Shown: one piece after another, positions 54,193 to 64,000 of the stretch | Numbering within the stretch: position 1 is the stretch's first letter | How the letters are laid out: the number at the start of each line of letters is the position of its first letter | NCBI RefSeq assembly: GCF_008368715.1 | Contig: NZ_SMRS01000003.1 | Location: 1 to 64,000, forward strand | Length of the DNA stretch: 64,000 bases | Direction of reading: 5' to 3' | Source: Nitrincola tapanii | Lineage (GTDB): Bacteria > Pseudomonadota > Gammaproteobacteria > Pseudomonadales > Balneatricaceae | Position numbers and translations under genes: made by a program | Notes under the pieces: generated by a model | Told to the model about the DNA's origin: nothing | Databases searched by the model: none | The model's input: only the letters and a program-made list of their open reading frames with translations

Positions 54193-56286
54193 TTAGAGCT
54201 GGCTTAATTGACCGCTGTTACGGTACACACGACGCTGCACAGCCAGGTGTAAGAGCTGAGGTTGGGTTGTGATCAGCGTAAAGCGTGATCGTGCACGCGT
54301 AATCCCGGTATAAACCAGTTCTCGCGTCAGCACTGGGTTATCTTGGGTCGGTAACAGTAGAGCGGTGTGCTCAAACTCCGAACCCTGAGATTTATGCACG
54401 GTCATGGCAAAGACGGTTTCATGGCTGGGTAAGCGACTGGGTAATACCCAATGTATGCCCCCTGGATGTTTGTCTGATGGAAAAGCAACGCGTAGCAGCG
54501 TTCGCCAGGCGCCTTCGCTGTTCTGCAGAGGGTACTCCAGCGTAATACCCAGATCGCCGTTCATCAGCCCAAGGCGATAATCATTGCGGGTGATCATGAT
54601 GGGCCGACCGGCATACCAGGTTTGGCCCTGCACCTGAATCCAGCCAGCACTTTCTAACCAACCTTCAATTAAAAGATTCAGTGCTTCCACGCCACTTTCA
54701 CCCTGGCGTAAGGCCGCGAGCAGCTGAAAGCGGCTCTGTGTGTGCAGCATCTGCGCTGCCCAGGCATCCCAAGCCCGGCGATCAGCCGTTACATCTGGGC
54801 GTTGTTTTAAGCCTTGCAGATAAGCGCCATAACCCTGTTGCGCATCACAGATCAGCGCCTTAAAAGCGGGGTGCTGGAGTTCAGGCAAGGTCAAACGTTG
54901 TAAGTCGTTATGTTGTCCTAGAAACAGCGCCTCGAGCTCTGCAGGGGTCGCCGCATGATTGACCGCCCTCGCCAGCTGTCCGATACCCGAATCCCGGCCA
55001 AACCGATAGCTCTGGCGCAGCATCGTAATGGATTGGTGCAAGGCTTGGCCTGCTTTATCCATAAAATGTCTGGGGAGGGGTTCTGTGGTTAAGGCTTCGA
55101 TCCAAGCAAGTGTGTCGGGACGATAATGTGCGTCTTCAGCGGCCTCACATAAACGGCCCAGAATGGCACCGGCTTCGACTGAGGCCAGCTGATCCTTATC
55201 ACCCAATAAAATCAGATGGGCGTTATCGGGCAGGGCTTGTACTAGATGAGCCATCATCTCAAGATCGACCATGGAGGCTTCATCTACTACCACGACCTCC
55301 GCCGGGAGGGGGTGCCGACGATTGTGTTTAAAGAAACGACTGTCTCTTTGGGCGCCCAGTAGACGATGGAGCGTGGTCACTTGGGTGGGGATCTGGGCGC
55401 GCAGGGTCTCGGCATCCCCTAGCGAGCTGAGGTTTAAATTTTGCACTTGGCCTGCGATGGATGCATTTAAGCGTGCGGCGGCTTTGCCGGTGGGCGCGGC
55501 CAAGCGGATGCGCAAGGGTGGTTGTTGTGTGAGGCGTCTTAAGCCTTGCAGCAGCGCTAAAAGCTTCACCACCGTGGTGGTTTTGCCAGTGCCAGGGCCC
55601 CCCGTGATCACGGCAAACCGCTGACGAATCGCTAACAAACACGCAATCTTTTGCCAATCGGGTGACTGTGTCGAGCTCGGGAAGAGTGCGGATAAAAGCA
55701 TCTTAATCGGCGCTTCTGGCCAGTCTAAGCGCTGACTCAGACGTTGATCTATGGCGTGGCGCAGCTGCGACTCGTACTCCCAAAAGCGGCGTAAATAAAG
55801 TAAAGGTGATTCTGGATTAGAGGTGTCCAAGACTAAAGGCGTGTGTTGCCCTCCGAGTGAAACCAGAAGGCTTGTCTTACTACAGGCGGCTAAGCATTGA
55901 GCAAGTGTCAGATGGGTTCGCAGTGCGGAGGGGAGTCGTGTCAGCGTCTGTGTGGAGGCTTGGATAAGGGGAGAAAGACCCAGTTGTGGTGCCTCAAGCG
56001 TTTCTTGTAAATCCAGGCAGACGTGGCCATGACTGCTCTGATAACTCGCAAGACAAGCCATTAATAACAGCTCTGAAGGCGCTTCTGGGCAGGTTTCCCG
56101 ACAAAAGCGTGCCAGCGCCAGATCCAACCAGCGAATCCAACCTAATTCAGCCCAGGTTTCGAGTAAGTCTAAAAGTACCTGCGAAGAGGTCTGCCAAGAA
56201 GCGAAGGCATTCACAGAGCGAACCTCTGCAGACTGAGAGAGGTCAGTGCTTGAGTGCTCAGAAATAGCGTGTAAAGAGTCAGTCAT
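54193..56286 (-). CDS. recD: Exodeoxyribonuclease V alpha subunit
   Basis: RecD is the 5'-to-3' helicase of RecBCD, which processes double-strand breaks. It has 697 residues (E. coli 608). The Walker A motif is ITGGPGTGKTTTVVKLLALL (~230). Other helicase motifs are VVVDEASMVDLEMMAHLVQA (motif II), LLGDKDQLASVEAGAILGRL (III) and AMTVHKSQGSEFEHTALLLP (V) near the C-terminus. The N-terminal ~190 residues are the variable linker domain contacting RecC. It overlaps recB by 4 nt. Confidence 0.96.
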   Translation of the reverse strand: MTDSLHAISEHSSTDLSQSAEVRSVNAFASWQTSSQVLLDLLETWAELGWIRWLDLALARFCRETCPEAPSELLLMACLASYQSSHGHVCLDLQETLEAPQLGLSPLIQASTQTLTRLPSALRTHLTLAQCLAACSKTSLLVSLGGQHTPLVLDTSNPESPLLYLRRFWEYESQLRHAIDQRLSQRLDWPEAPIKMLLSALFPSSTQSPDWQKIACLLAIRQRFAVITGGPGTGKTTTVVKLLALLQGLRRLTQQPPLRIRLAAPTGKAAARLNASIAGQVQNLNLSSLGDAETLRAQIPTQVTTLHRLLGAQRDSRFFKHNRRHPLPAEVVVVDEASMVDLEMMAHLVQALPDNAHLILLGDKDQLASVEAGAILGRLCEAAEDAHYRPDTLAWIEALTTEPLPRHFMDKAGQALHQSITMLRQSYRFGRDSGIGQLARAVNHAATPAELEALFLGQHNDLQRLTLPELQHPAFKALICDAQQGYGAYLQGLKQRPDVTADRRAWDAWAAQMLHTQSRFQLLAALRQGESGVEALNLLIEGWLESAGWIQVQGQTWYAGRPIMITRNDYRLGLMNGDLGITLEYPLQNSEGAWRTLLRVAFPSDKHPGGIHWVLPSRLPSHETVFAMTVHKSQGSEFEHTALLLPTQDNPVLTRELVYTGITRARSRFTLITTQPQLLHLAVQRRVYRNSGQLSQL

Positions 56287-59200
56287 GCCGCCTCTCCTCG
56301 AAAGAGTTGATCGAGTGCTTCCAGACAGGCCTGCGGAGGTTTGTCAAAATAGACCCCTTGCTGCGGGGCTTGAAAACCACGCAGATAAAAATACAGGGCA
56401 CCACCTAGATGTTGGCTGTAGTGGTAATTGGGGAGGCGCTGTTTGAGTAAACGATGCAGAGCCAAGAGATACAGCAGATACTGCACATCATAGCGCTTCT
56501 GTAACAAGCTTTGGCGAATGGCTGCGGGCGTATAGCTGGACGCGTTTGGACCTAAATAGTTCGATTTCCAGTCGGCCACATAATATTGTCCTTGATGTTC
56601 AAACACCAGATCGATAAAGCCTTTTAACATACCGTTAAGCTGATTTTTTTCTAGGCGAGGGCGCGCTTCACCGGGGCATAGATAGGTATGACAGAGAGCG
56701 TCCAGTTGCTCTGTGCAGACCTGATGGCTGGCCAGCATAAACTCCATCTCGGCTTGCCAAAGGCTTAGGTTCGGCAGGTGTAAGGCCTGGGTTGAGTCCT
56801 GCTTGAAGTCATAACTTTGTGCCAGGAAACTCTGTAACCAGGTATCCAGAAGAGGGGCAAACGCCTCCCAGCCTCGAAGGCGACAGGCCTGGGTAATCCA
56901 GGCTTGTCGCGCGTCTGCATTGGCGAATGCCTGCGCAAAACCCACTTCTGCCGCCCACTCCAGCAGATGATGTAAAAAAGTACCCGCGGCAGGACCGCGT
57001 GCAAAGGCATGAATCCCTTGAGCAAGTGCGGGTGGGGGCTCGTCGCTATTCATGGCAGTACTCAAGACACTACTCAAGACAGAGCTCGCGGCGTCTAAGG
57101 TTTCTTCCTGTAAGCGTGCCTCGCGTGCCGATTCCGGTTCGACTCGATTTTCCAAGTGACAAGAATCCTCTTTCAACGAACTCATGGCTCCAGTTTTGAG
57201 CGCAGAGTAGCTGGCAATCCACCAGTGCTCATAGGGGCTGCGTGGGCTGAGGAGAGCGCCTTGATCTTCCTCTCCCCGCACACGTTCGACCCGATCATGA
57301 CGAATCTGAGGTGCCGGACTCAAATCAATATCGGGCTCTTGCGCCCAACGCGCTAAATGTTCGGCGAAGCTTGCGGGGGTGAGAGGATCACCGCCGGCTA
57401 ACAGATACCCGAGCGCATTAAGATGTTGCTCACTGACTCTTTTTTGACCTTTACGTAGACAGGCAACCCCTAGAAACAAAGCATGGCGCGCACGCGTGAG
57501 GGCAACATACAGCAAACGTAAATCTTCAGACAGGCGTTGATCATCGGCCAGCTCTTCGGCGTATGTGCGTGGGGTTTTTGTACCCAAAGCTAAGCGCCGT
57601 TGCGCGAGACTCAGAGCGCTGGATGGCTCTGCGTTAGAGCGGGTTTCGACATAGGCGAGGGCGGAATCTTGTTTATCGATACCACGCCAATTGCTGATAA
57701 AGGGGAGGAGTACCAAGGGATATTCGAGGCCTTTGGATTTATGGATGGTGATCACACGGATCAGATCCGCATCACTTTCAAGCCGGAGTATCTCCTCGTG
57801 ATCAGGATTTTGCAGTTGCTCCGCGAGGTGACGAATCAGACCTTGTTCGCCTTCCTGTTGTTGGCTGGCTGCCTGTAACCATTCCGCTAGATGGAGAAGG
57901 TTGGTCAGCTGGCGTTCGCCTTCGGGTTGCAGTAGGGCGCGTTTCGGCAGTTGCCAGTGATGCAACAGCTGGTGCAGCATCGGTAGCACACCCTGTTGGC
58001 GCCAGGTGCGTTGCAGATTGCGAAAGGCTTCTGTTTCCTGCTCCCAGTGCCATTCATCATTTTGTAAAGCGTCCAGTTCCGCGAGAGTACGGTGCATGGA
58101 GGGAGTGGCCAGAGCGCGGCGCAAGCGCAGGTCATCAGCCGGGTCAGCACAGGCCTGTAGCCAGATCAGGATATCCTGAGCCTCCTGCGCGGCAAAGATC
58201 GAGTCACGGTCCGAGAGATAAACACTGGCTAATCCACGCGCCTGCAACGCATCACGTATCACCTGGGCTTCTCCATGCCCACGTACCAGGATGGCAAGAT
58301 CCTTAGGCTGCAACGCCCGCCAGGCCTCGCCCTCTTGGAAGCCGCAGTGCTCGGGTGCATTTAACCACTCACAAATTTGGCTGGCGCAGCGCTCTGCCAT
58401 TTCATCACGATAGGTTTGGGTGTTGATGGGGGTTTCCGCATCCTCGCCTTCCAGGTGCCAGAGGTTTAAAGCAGTGGCCGCTTGGCCCGATAAAAAGAGC
58501 TCAGCGGCACGGCCTTGTGCCTTCACCTCAAGAAAAGGCAGAGGATTATGCTCCTCGGTTTGGAAGCGAAAAGCGCCACGTGGATAGGCTTCAGCCTGGG
58601 TGAACACATAATTCACCGCTCGCACCAGGGCTAGAGAGGAGCGGTAATTGGTATCCAGATTGTAGTGACGACCTTGGGTGGCTTGGCGTGCGGCTAAATA
58701 GGTATGAATATCGGCCCCACGGAAGGAGTAGATCGCTTGCTTGGGATCACCGATCATGATCCAAGCGCTGGGCTGATCGGCATGCGCCTGAGCATAGATA
58801 CGCTGAAATATTCGATACTGTACCGGGTCGGTGTCCTGGAACTCGTCGATGAGGGCAACGGGAAAGCTTTGACGTATCTGTGCGGCCAGCGCGTCACCTT
58901 GCTCAGAGGTCAGGGCTTGATCGAGTTGCAATAAGAGATCATCAAAACGCAGTTCCGCCTGTTTCTGCAACTGATGCCCAAGCGCTGTTTGTAGCCAGCG
59001 GCTGGCATGGGCGAGCAGCCAGGGGCTGAGATCTTGCTCAGCTAACGTCTGATTCAGTGCATGCCAGTGTGCCAGAGCGGTGAATGCCGGATGCTCAGGT
59101 GCTTGTGGCGCTTTTTTACCGCCACTGAGCTTCCACTGACCCTGTGCAAAACGCTCTAGTTTACCCTGCGGCGCTTCACCCTCTTCGGCCCAGCGTCTGA

Positions 59201-60068
59201 GCTCTTGCAGCAGTTGAGCAAAGGTTTCCTCTTCTTTTGCCTCACGATAGGAGGTCTTATTTAATGCGGGCCGATACTCCCACAAGAGGGCTTCTAGAGT
59301 GTCAATATCCTCGGCCCAGCATTGGCGAGCCGTTTGCTGCGCTTGTGCAAGCTGTGTAAGCGCCTGGCTGGCTTCTGCTAAGATCGAATCCAGTTGCTCG
59401 GGAATCACAAAAGGTTGATCGGCGAGGGTTAATTCCGCATCGGGCCAGTTTAAGAAGGGCTTAAGCGCTTGCAGCAGCTGATCGGGATCTTTAAAAATCG
59501 ATTGTACGAGTGCTGCTTGTGCCGGTTGCAGTGGATAGAAGTGGATACGCCAATAATCCCGAATTAAGGCTGCAAGCTGTTCGCTGGGGTCGGTTAATAG
59601 GCTCGGCGTAAATAGGCTACCGCTGTCAAAGGCATGTTCGCGCAGCATTCGATAACACCAACCATGAATCGTCGAAATCGCCGCCTGATCCATGCTTTGT
59701 GCCGCCAGGCTGAGTAGGCGTGCACAGGCGGGCCAACGCTCGGGAGGAAAGTCATCGCGTAGTTGTAATAAGGGATTGTCACCGGCAGCCGGCGCATCTT
59801 CAATCGTGACACGAAAGCAAGCCGCCGCCTCCACCAAACGGGCACGAATACGTTCTTTTAATTCTTGCGTGGCCGCTTCAGTAAAAGTCACCACCAGAAT
59901 CTCATCGGGAGACAGGGGGCGTACAAAGGCTGCTTCTCCACCATGTTGTAAGATCAGGCGGGTATAGAGCAGTGCGATGGTGAAGGTTTTGCCTGTCCCC
60001 GCACTGGCTTCAATCAGCTGACTGGCGTGCAGTGGGAATTGATTCAAAACGAGAGGATTTGCGTTCAT
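56283..60068 (-). CDS. recB: Exodeoxyribonuclease V beta subunit
   Basis: RecB combines a 3'-to-5' SF1 helicase with the nuclease of the complex. It has 1261 residues (E. coli 1180). Walker A is IEASAGTGKTFTIALLYTRL (~17-36), motif II is VALIDEFQDTDPVQYRIFQR, motif III is MIGDPKQAIYSFRGADIHTY and motif V/VI includes VITIHKSKGLEYPLVLLPF and LLYVALTRARHALFLG. The C-terminal nuclease domain (~1050-1261) shows FIDLVFEHQGQYYVADWKSN, with the Asp...Asp-x-Lys site. ATGA overlaps on both sides couple recC, recB and recD. Confidence 0.97.
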   Translation of the reverse strand: MNANPLVLNQFPLHASQLIEASAGTGKTFTIALLYTRLILQHGGEAAFVRPLSPDEILVVTFTEAATQELKERIRARLVEAAACFRVTIEDAPAAGDNPLLQLRDDFPPERWPACARLLSLAAQSMDQAAISTIHGWCYRMLREHAFDSGSLFTPSLLTDPSEQLAALIRDYWRIHFYPLQPAQAALVQSIFKDPDQLLQALKPFLNWPDAELTLADQPFVIPEQLDSILAEASQALTQLAQAQQTARQCWAEDIDTLEALLWEYRPALNKTSYREAKEEETFAQLLQELRRWAEEGEAPQGKLERFAQGQWKLSGGKKAPQAPEHPAFTALAHWHALNQTLAEQDLSPWLLAHASRWLQTALGHQLQKQAELRFDDLLLQLDQALTSEQGDALAAQIRQSFPVALIDEFQDTDPVQYRIFQRIYAQAHADQPSAWIMIGDPKQAIYSFRGADIHTYLAARQATQGRHYNLDTNYRSSLALVRAVNYVFTQAEAYPRGAFRFQTEEHNPLPFLEVKAQGRAAELFLSGQAATALNLWHLEGEDAETPINTQTYRDEMAERCASQICEWLNAPEHCGFQEGEAWRALQPKDLAILVRGHGEAQVIRDALQARGLASVYLSDRDSIFAAQEAQDILIWLQACADPADDLRLRRALATPSMHRTLAELDALQNDEWHWEQETEAFRNLQRTWRQQGVLPMLHQLLHHWQLPKRALLQPEGERQLTNLLHLAEWLQAASQQQEGEQGLIRHLAEQLQNPDHEEILRLESDADLIRVITIHKSKGLEYPLVLLPFISNWRGIDKQDSALAYVETRSNAEPSSALSLAQRRLALGTKTPRTYAEELADDQRLSEDLRLLYVALTRARHALFLGVACLRKGQKRVSEQHLNALGYLLAGGDPLTPASFAEHLARWAQEPDIDLSPAPQIRHDRVERVRGEEDQGALLSPRSPYEHWWIASYSALKTGAMSSLKEDSCHLENRVEPESAREARLQEETLDAASSVLSSVLSTAMNSDEPPPALAQGIHAFARGPAAGTFLHHLLEWAAEVGFAQAFANADARQAWITQACRLRGWEAFAPLLDTWLQSFLAQSYDFKQDSTQALHLPNLSLWQAEMEFMLASHQVCTEQLDALCHTYLCPGEARPRLEKNQLNGMLKGFIDLVFEHQGQYYVADWKSNYLGPNASSYTPAAIRQSLLQKRYDVQYLLYLLALHRLLKQRLPNYHYSQHLGGALYFYLRGFQAPQQGVYFDKPPQACLEALDQLFRGEAA

Positions 60069-63000
60069 GCTTTGACCTCCAGAGCACCGAGATCCCGGAG
60101 TATCTGATCCGGTTTGTGGGGAGGGTGTTGGAGCAGGGCGCCATAGAGCGCTTGGCTGTCGCGCTCAAATCCCTGCTCGCCTTGCAAGGCTTGAAAGTTG
60201 GGCCAGAGCCGTGCGAGAGCGCCACTTTGTTGTACCTCACCCTGGCGTTGAAATCCTCCCATATAGATCTCTTCAGCGACCCATAGAGGATCTTTTTTTT
60301 CAGGATCTGCCAGCAAAAAAGCACAGCTGGTTTGGCAGGCTGCCTGTAAGGGAACATTAAGGTTGCTGTGCCAGAGCTGCATCAGTGAGCACAAATGGAC
60401 CTGTGCCTGATCGGCTGGCAGGCTTGGCCAGAGAAGTTGGGTGTCTGGGCCGAGAATCCAGGTATCTGTAGGGCCTTGCAGTTGGGCGGCGAGATGTTGT
60501 GGCCACTGACGTGCCAGATGATGCCACTTCATTTGTTTGCGCCCAGACCAAATTTGGCTGGCGAGTAAGAGGCAGCGCACTCTTTGGCCTTGAGCGGTTT
60601 GATACAGATGATCGAGCTCATCTTGCAAAGTCAGTGCTAGGGTGTCGAGTTGCAAAGTCAGGGTTTCGCTGGGCAGTGCCTGCCAAGTCAGCAAAAGCTG
60701 TTGATACAGGCTTAACGCCGGCAAGAGGCGCGCATGCAGGCTCTCTTGATAGCTCTGCGCAAAAGGGCCGAGGGGAAGGTTACCACACCCTAGTTGTTCG
60801 TCGATTTTTTCGTGTAGCAGCGCGGCGGCAGGTTGATCGGGCCTGAGACTCCAAGCCTCTAAGCACGCTTCAATCAGTGTGTGTTGCTGTTTCCACAGAG
60901 CCAAACCCTGCAAATCAAAGGGTTCATCATCCAACTCGGGCAAGATCTCATCGTAAAAGGAGATGCCTAAACGCTCCTGAAAAAAGCTGGCCGCTGGATT
61001 GCGTAATAACTGACTTAAATGAGTCAAGCTCAACTCGCGGGCGTCTTGGACAGGTGTGAGCGCATCTGAGCGCTGGGTTGTGATCGAGCCAGGGTGATAA
61101 ATACCGGCCCACTCATGTGCAAAGGTGCGCTGACCGCTGGATTGGCGAAAATATTGATGACTAAAAGCTTGTAACGGGTAATCCTGCGTGAGCGCCGCCA
61201 AACATTCAGGACCTTGGGTGCTGAGAAGATAATCACGTAGCTGCCCAACTAATACCGATGGAGCACGTTCAGAGTTGTCACGAATGCTGTATCCGGTCCA
61301 GCTGATATAAAGACCCTCGCGTGCCGAGAGCAGGGCTTCCAGGAAGAGGTAACGATCATCTTCGCGCCGTGAGCGATCGCCTGCGCGATAGTTTAAACGC
61401 ATCAAATCAAAATCGATGGGATTGACCTGACGCGGATAGTCGCCGTCATTCATACCCAGCAGGCAGATGTGGCGAAAAGGAATGGCGCGCATCGGCATCA
61501 AGGTCGCAAAGTTGATGGCGCCGGCCAAAAAGCGTTGGGTAAGATGAGGCTGATCCAAACTCTGTAGCAGAAAATCCCGCATCACGTCTAAGCTGATGGG
61601 TTCAGCAAACTCCGCTGCTTGGCAGGCCTCTAACCAGTCTTGCAGACGTTCCTCAATACGGCGGATCAGTTGTTGATCACGCTCCTCTTCACAGAGGAAA
61701 AGATCCTGTACTAGGGCGTGTAGACGATGACTCCACTCATCCGGTGTTTGAGGGGTTTGTAAGCCTTGCCAGTGCCACTCTAAGCGGTTAAGAAGCTGCA
61801 TCAGCTTGCCGAGCAGTTCCGCACTGAGACCCGCCACTTCGGCATAGGGATGAATCCCCTGCCACGCTTCACCTGGCCCGAGCGCGTATCCTAGGAGCAT
61901 ACGTTGCAGACCAAACTCCCAGGTGTTTTGCTGTAAGCCTGGCGGTAGCCCAAGCGCTTGGCGCTGCTCGGCATCTAATCCCCAGCGGATACCGGCACCT
62001 TCGATCCAACGTTGCAATAAAGGTTTGTCGGATGCTTCCAGACCAAAGCGAGCTTGCACCGCTTTGACATCGAGGAAATCCAACAACTCACTGACACTAA
62101 AGCGTGATTCCGGTAAGGCCAATAACCAGGTTAAGGCCACGAATAACGGGTGTTGCTGGCGCTGTCCCTGATCGGACAGCGTGAAGGGTAGATAGCGTGG
62201 ATCTTGACGTTGAATGCGTCCAAACACCGCACGAATATAGGGCGCAAAGGTGTTGATGTCGGGCACCATAACTAGAACATCACGCGGTTTAAGATCGGGT
62301 TCGCGTGCAAAAAGTGCCAACAAATAATCCTGCAAGATTTCCACCTCGCGCTGGCTGCTGTGGGCACGGTGAAAACTCAAGCTAAGATCCTTGTCTACAC
62401 CGCGCTCTGTGGCCAGTGCTTCAGCTGTGAGTGCCTGCGCGGCTAGGCGAGCTTCATCGAGGCTGCGCAGATGATAAATATCCGCTTGGATCTGATGCAG
62501 GAGTGAGGCGGAGGTTGGGGCTTCAAATAGATCGATATCCAGTTTGTTCTGTTGAAACAGGGCGCGATATTGCTGCGTTTGATCATGCTCATCTAATAGA
62601 CGCATGTAATCACGGCCCTGTTTCCCCCAAGCCGCGAGGAGGGGGTTCGCCTGAAGAAAGAGATGCTCTAGTGTTTGATCATCACTCTCTGCATGCAGCG
62701 GTGGTAGCCCGGGTTTGGGGGCGTGGCGCTGATACGCTTGTTTGAACAGAAAGCGGGCAGCGTGGGGATCGACCAGATCCCCCCAGTAGTAGGGGCTAGG
62801 ATTATGCACACAGAGTAAAACTTGGCTGACTGAGGAAACCGCTGACAAGACTTCCAGCATCTGTTGTGGCAGCGAAGAGAGACCAAAGACGATGACACGT
62901 CGTGGCAGTTGCGCGGGGCGGGTCTCAGGCGTCAGTTGTGTGCAGGCGTGTAAAAAGCGTTGGTGAATATGTGCACGACTGGTCTCACGCTGCTCAGGAT

Positions 63001-63574
63001 GCAGATCCTCCAGCAGACGTCGCCAGAGTTCAGCTTGCCAGCGCTGGTTTGCAGGCAAGGGTTGCCAAGCCTGATCGAGCGTAAACTCATCACGGCCTTG
63101 CGCCCAGGCATTCAGCCAATCAGCACGATAAATTTGATACTGATCCAAGAGGTCGGCAAGACGTTGCGCGAGTTGATAGGTTTTACGTTGTCCGGGATCT
63201 TGCTGTAAAAAGCGTCTTAAGCGCTCAAACTCCGGCAAGGTAACGAGACTGGGCAGAAGGCGCAGCAAACGCCAGGTCAGCAGGTCTTTATCATAAGGCG
63301 AGGTATTAGGCAGATCTCCAAGCACGGCGCGATAGGCACGCCACAGGTAACGTGCAGGTAAACACACATCCATGGCTGCCGCAATGCCACAGCCACCTTG
63401 CTCGACATCCTCAGCCAAGGCCAGTTTTAACCACTGCGCGATACCGTTGCTTTGGACCAGGATGACTTCGTTTTCGAGAGGTGTCAGTGGATAACGTTGT
63501 AACCATTCGACACACACCGCCCGTAAACTCTCCAGGCGATTGCCCTGTAGCACCATAAAGCCAGGTTGTATCAT
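60065..63574 (-). CDS. recC: Exodeoxyribonuclease V gamma subunit
   Basis: RecC holds the complex together and recognises Chi. It has 1169 residues (E. coli 1122). Family blocks are ILVQSNGIAQWLKLALAE-like VILVQSNGIAQWLKLALAED, VFGLSSLPQQMLEVLSAVS, SFHRAHSSQREVEILQDYLL, VLVMVPDINTFAPYIRAVF and RHICLLGMNDGDYPRQVNPI. It is a dead helicase fold, so the lack of Walker A is normal. In many enterics ptrA separates recC and recB; here the three rec genes are contiguous with 4-nt overlaps, as in Pseudomonas. Confidence 0.96.
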   Translation of the reverse strand: MIQPGFMVLQGNRLESLRAVCVEWLQRYPLTPLENEVILVQSNGIAQWLKLALAEDVEQGGCGIAAAMDVCLPARYLWRAYRAVLGDLPNTSPYDKDLLTWRLLRLLPSLVTLPEFERLRRFLQQDPGQRKTYQLAQRLADLLDQYQIYRADWLNAWAQGRDEFTLDQAWQPLPANQRWQAELWRRLLEDLHPEQRETSRAHIHQRFLHACTQLTPETRPAQLPRRVIVFGLSSLPQQMLEVLSAVSSVSQVLLCVHNPSPYYWGDLVDPHAARFLFKQAYQRHAPKPGLPPLHAESDDQTLEHLFLQANPLLAAWGKQGRDYMRLLDEHDQTQQYRALFQQNKLDIDLFEAPTSASLLHQIQADIYHLRSLDEARLAAQALTAEALATERGVDKDLSLSFHRAHSSQREVEILQDYLLALFAREPDLKPRDVLVMVPDINTFAPYIRAVFGRIQRQDPRYLPFTLSDQGQRQQHPLFVALTWLLALPESRFSVSELLDFLDVKAVQARFGLEASDKPLLQRWIEGAGIRWGLDAEQRQALGLPPGLQQNTWEFGLQRMLLGYALGPGEAWQGIHPYAEVAGLSAELLGKLMQLLNRLEWHWQGLQTPQTPDEWSHRLHALVQDLFLCEEERDQQLIRRIEERLQDWLEACQAAEFAEPISLDVMRDFLLQSLDQPHLTQRFLAGAINFATLMPMRAIPFRHICLLGMNDGDYPRQVNPIDFDLMRLNYRAGDRSRREDDRYLFLEALLSAREGLYISWTGYSIRDNSERAPSVLVGQLRDYLLSTQGPECLAALTQDYPLQAFSHQYFRQSSGQRTFAHEWAGIYHPGSITTQRSDALTPVQDARELSLTHLSQLLRNPAASFFQERLGISFYDEILPELDDEPFDLQGLALWKQQHTLIEACLEAWSLRPDQPAAALLHEKIDEQLGCGNLPLGPFAQSYQESLHARLLPALSLYQQLLLTWQALPSETLTLQLDTLALTLQDELDHLYQTAQGQRVRCLLLASQIWSGRKQMKWHHLARQWPQHLAAQLQGPTDTWILGPDTQLLWPSLPADQAQVHLCSLMQLWHSNLNVPLQAACQTSCAFLLADPEKKDPLWVAEEIYMGGFQRQGEVQQSGALARLWPNFQALQGEQGFERDSQALYGALLQHPPHKPDQILRDLGALEVKA

Positions 63575-63721
63575 TGTTGCTTCCTTTTTACCGCTCAGTC
63601 TCCGGAGGCCAAGTCTGCTTGGCTCAAGGCTTAGCTGTCAAATCGAGTTAAAAAATCTGAGCATTCCCAAGGATTTTTTGCCACACTAAACCCTAAACAA
63701 CTCATCCTGCCGAGGAAATCT

Positions 63722-64000
63722 ATGCCAGCGCTTGTCCCTTCAGATCAACTGGAATACGGATGCCAGTATTGCTTTGTCCCCCTGGGTTTTGAGTTCACCT
63801 TTGCATTTCAACCCATAGTGGATCTGCGCAAACAGGAAATTTTTGGTTATGAAGCTTTGGTACGTGGGCCACAACGCGAATCGGCCTACGAGATTCTGAG
63901 AAAAATCAATGATCAGAATCGTTATGCTTTTGATCAGGCCTGTCGCGTGAAAGCGATTACACTGGCCAGCCAGTTGGGGTTGCACGACAAGGTATTGAGC
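63722..64000 (+). CDS. EAL-domain protein, N-terminal part (cut by window edge)
   Basis: The frame is open from ATG 63722 (GAGGAA ribosome-binding site at 63712-63717) to the window end, 93 residues. After a short N-terminus with a Cys pair (YGCQYCFVPLGFEF) comes FAFQPIVDLRKQEIFGYEAL, the first motif of EAL cyclic-di-GMP phosphodiesterases including the catalytic Glu in EALVRG. The rest, including other metal ligands, lies outside. It is transcribed divergently from recC across a ~150-bp gap. Confidence 0.88.
   Translation, partial: MPALVPSDQLEYGCQYCFVPLGFEFTFAFQPIVDLRKQEIFGYEALVRGPQRESAYEILRKINDQNRYAFDQACRVKAITLASQLGLHDKVLS

Overview
This 64 kb window is a chromosomal segment of a free-living gammaproteobacterium. 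Gene content and family types suggest the Oceanospirillales/Pseudomonadales side: a Pseudomonas-type ferredoxin-like CysI with a DUF934 partner, an iron-sulfur APS-reductase-type CysH, an RnfABCDGE operon, NrdAB with a YfaE-like ferredoxin, recC-recB-recD without ptrA, and an HsbR/HsbA-like pair. The genus assignment is inference. I see no phage, transposase, integrase or CRISPR array.

Layout. 0-3.6 kb: the C-terminal end of a large RTX/type I-secreted adhesin and a lipoprotein with a peptidoglycan-binding domain. 3.6-10.7 kb (minus): proS, a DUF523 gene, a FixL/FixJ-like two-component pair, gdhA and a Cache-PAS-GGDEF cyclase. 10.7-14.8 kb (plus): the nrdA-nrdB-yfaE ribonucleotide reductase operon behind a promoter overlapped by two NrdR boxes exactly 31 bp apart. 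15.0-20.0 kb (minus): nth, PAS-GGDEF, REC-CheC and a YbiO-like MscS channel. 20.0-28.0 kb (minus): rnfABCDGE preceded by cysDN. 28.4-33.1 kb (plus, divergent from cysD): cysI, DUF934, cysH, cysG and a GIY-YIG protein. 32.9-35.4 kb (minus): a ureide operon (RpiR regulator, allantoicase, ureidoglycolate lyase). 35.5-43.2 kb: trmN6, mlaA, an HsbR/HsbA-like phosphatase/STAS pair, tal, dusA, a TIGR01244-type protein, a nitronate monooxygenase and a methyltransferase. 43.2-45.2 kb: gltX and its unusual upstream region. 45.4-50.7 kb: an AT-richer signalling cluster (HDOD, Aer-like receptor, pseudo-Hpt, split PAS/hybrid kinase) ending at a tRNA-Ala(GGC) gene. 51-54 kb: a SPOUT methyltransferase, a COG2509 FAD protein and rlmE. 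54.2-63.6 kb (minus): recC-recB-recD. The window ends inside an EAL-domain gene.

The most interesting signal is between the methyltransferase and gltX (43.27-43.53 kb). On the minus strand there are two NtrC-type GCAC-N7-GTGC enhancer sites 31 bp apart. About 110 and 141 bp downstream of these lies the predicted start of a near-consensus sigma-54 (-24/-12) promoter, and about 100 nt further on a perfect intrinsic terminator, with no gene in between. This has the architecture of a nitrogen-regulated sigma-54-dependent small RNA, or of an attenuated leader of the downstream methyltransferase/nitronate monooxygenase genes.

How the genes fit together. Sulfate activation (CysDN), APS reduction (CysH), sulfite reduction (CysI with siroheme from CysG) and the Rnf ferredoxin/NADH pump are contiguous. 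CysN carries a C-terminal relic of an APS kinase domain that has lost its P-loop, which agrees with a CysH of the APS-using type. Two GGDEF proteins, an EAL protein, an HDOD protein, a REC-CheC protein, an HsbRA-like switch and an RTX adhesin point to heavy investment in surface attachment and c-di-GMP signalling.
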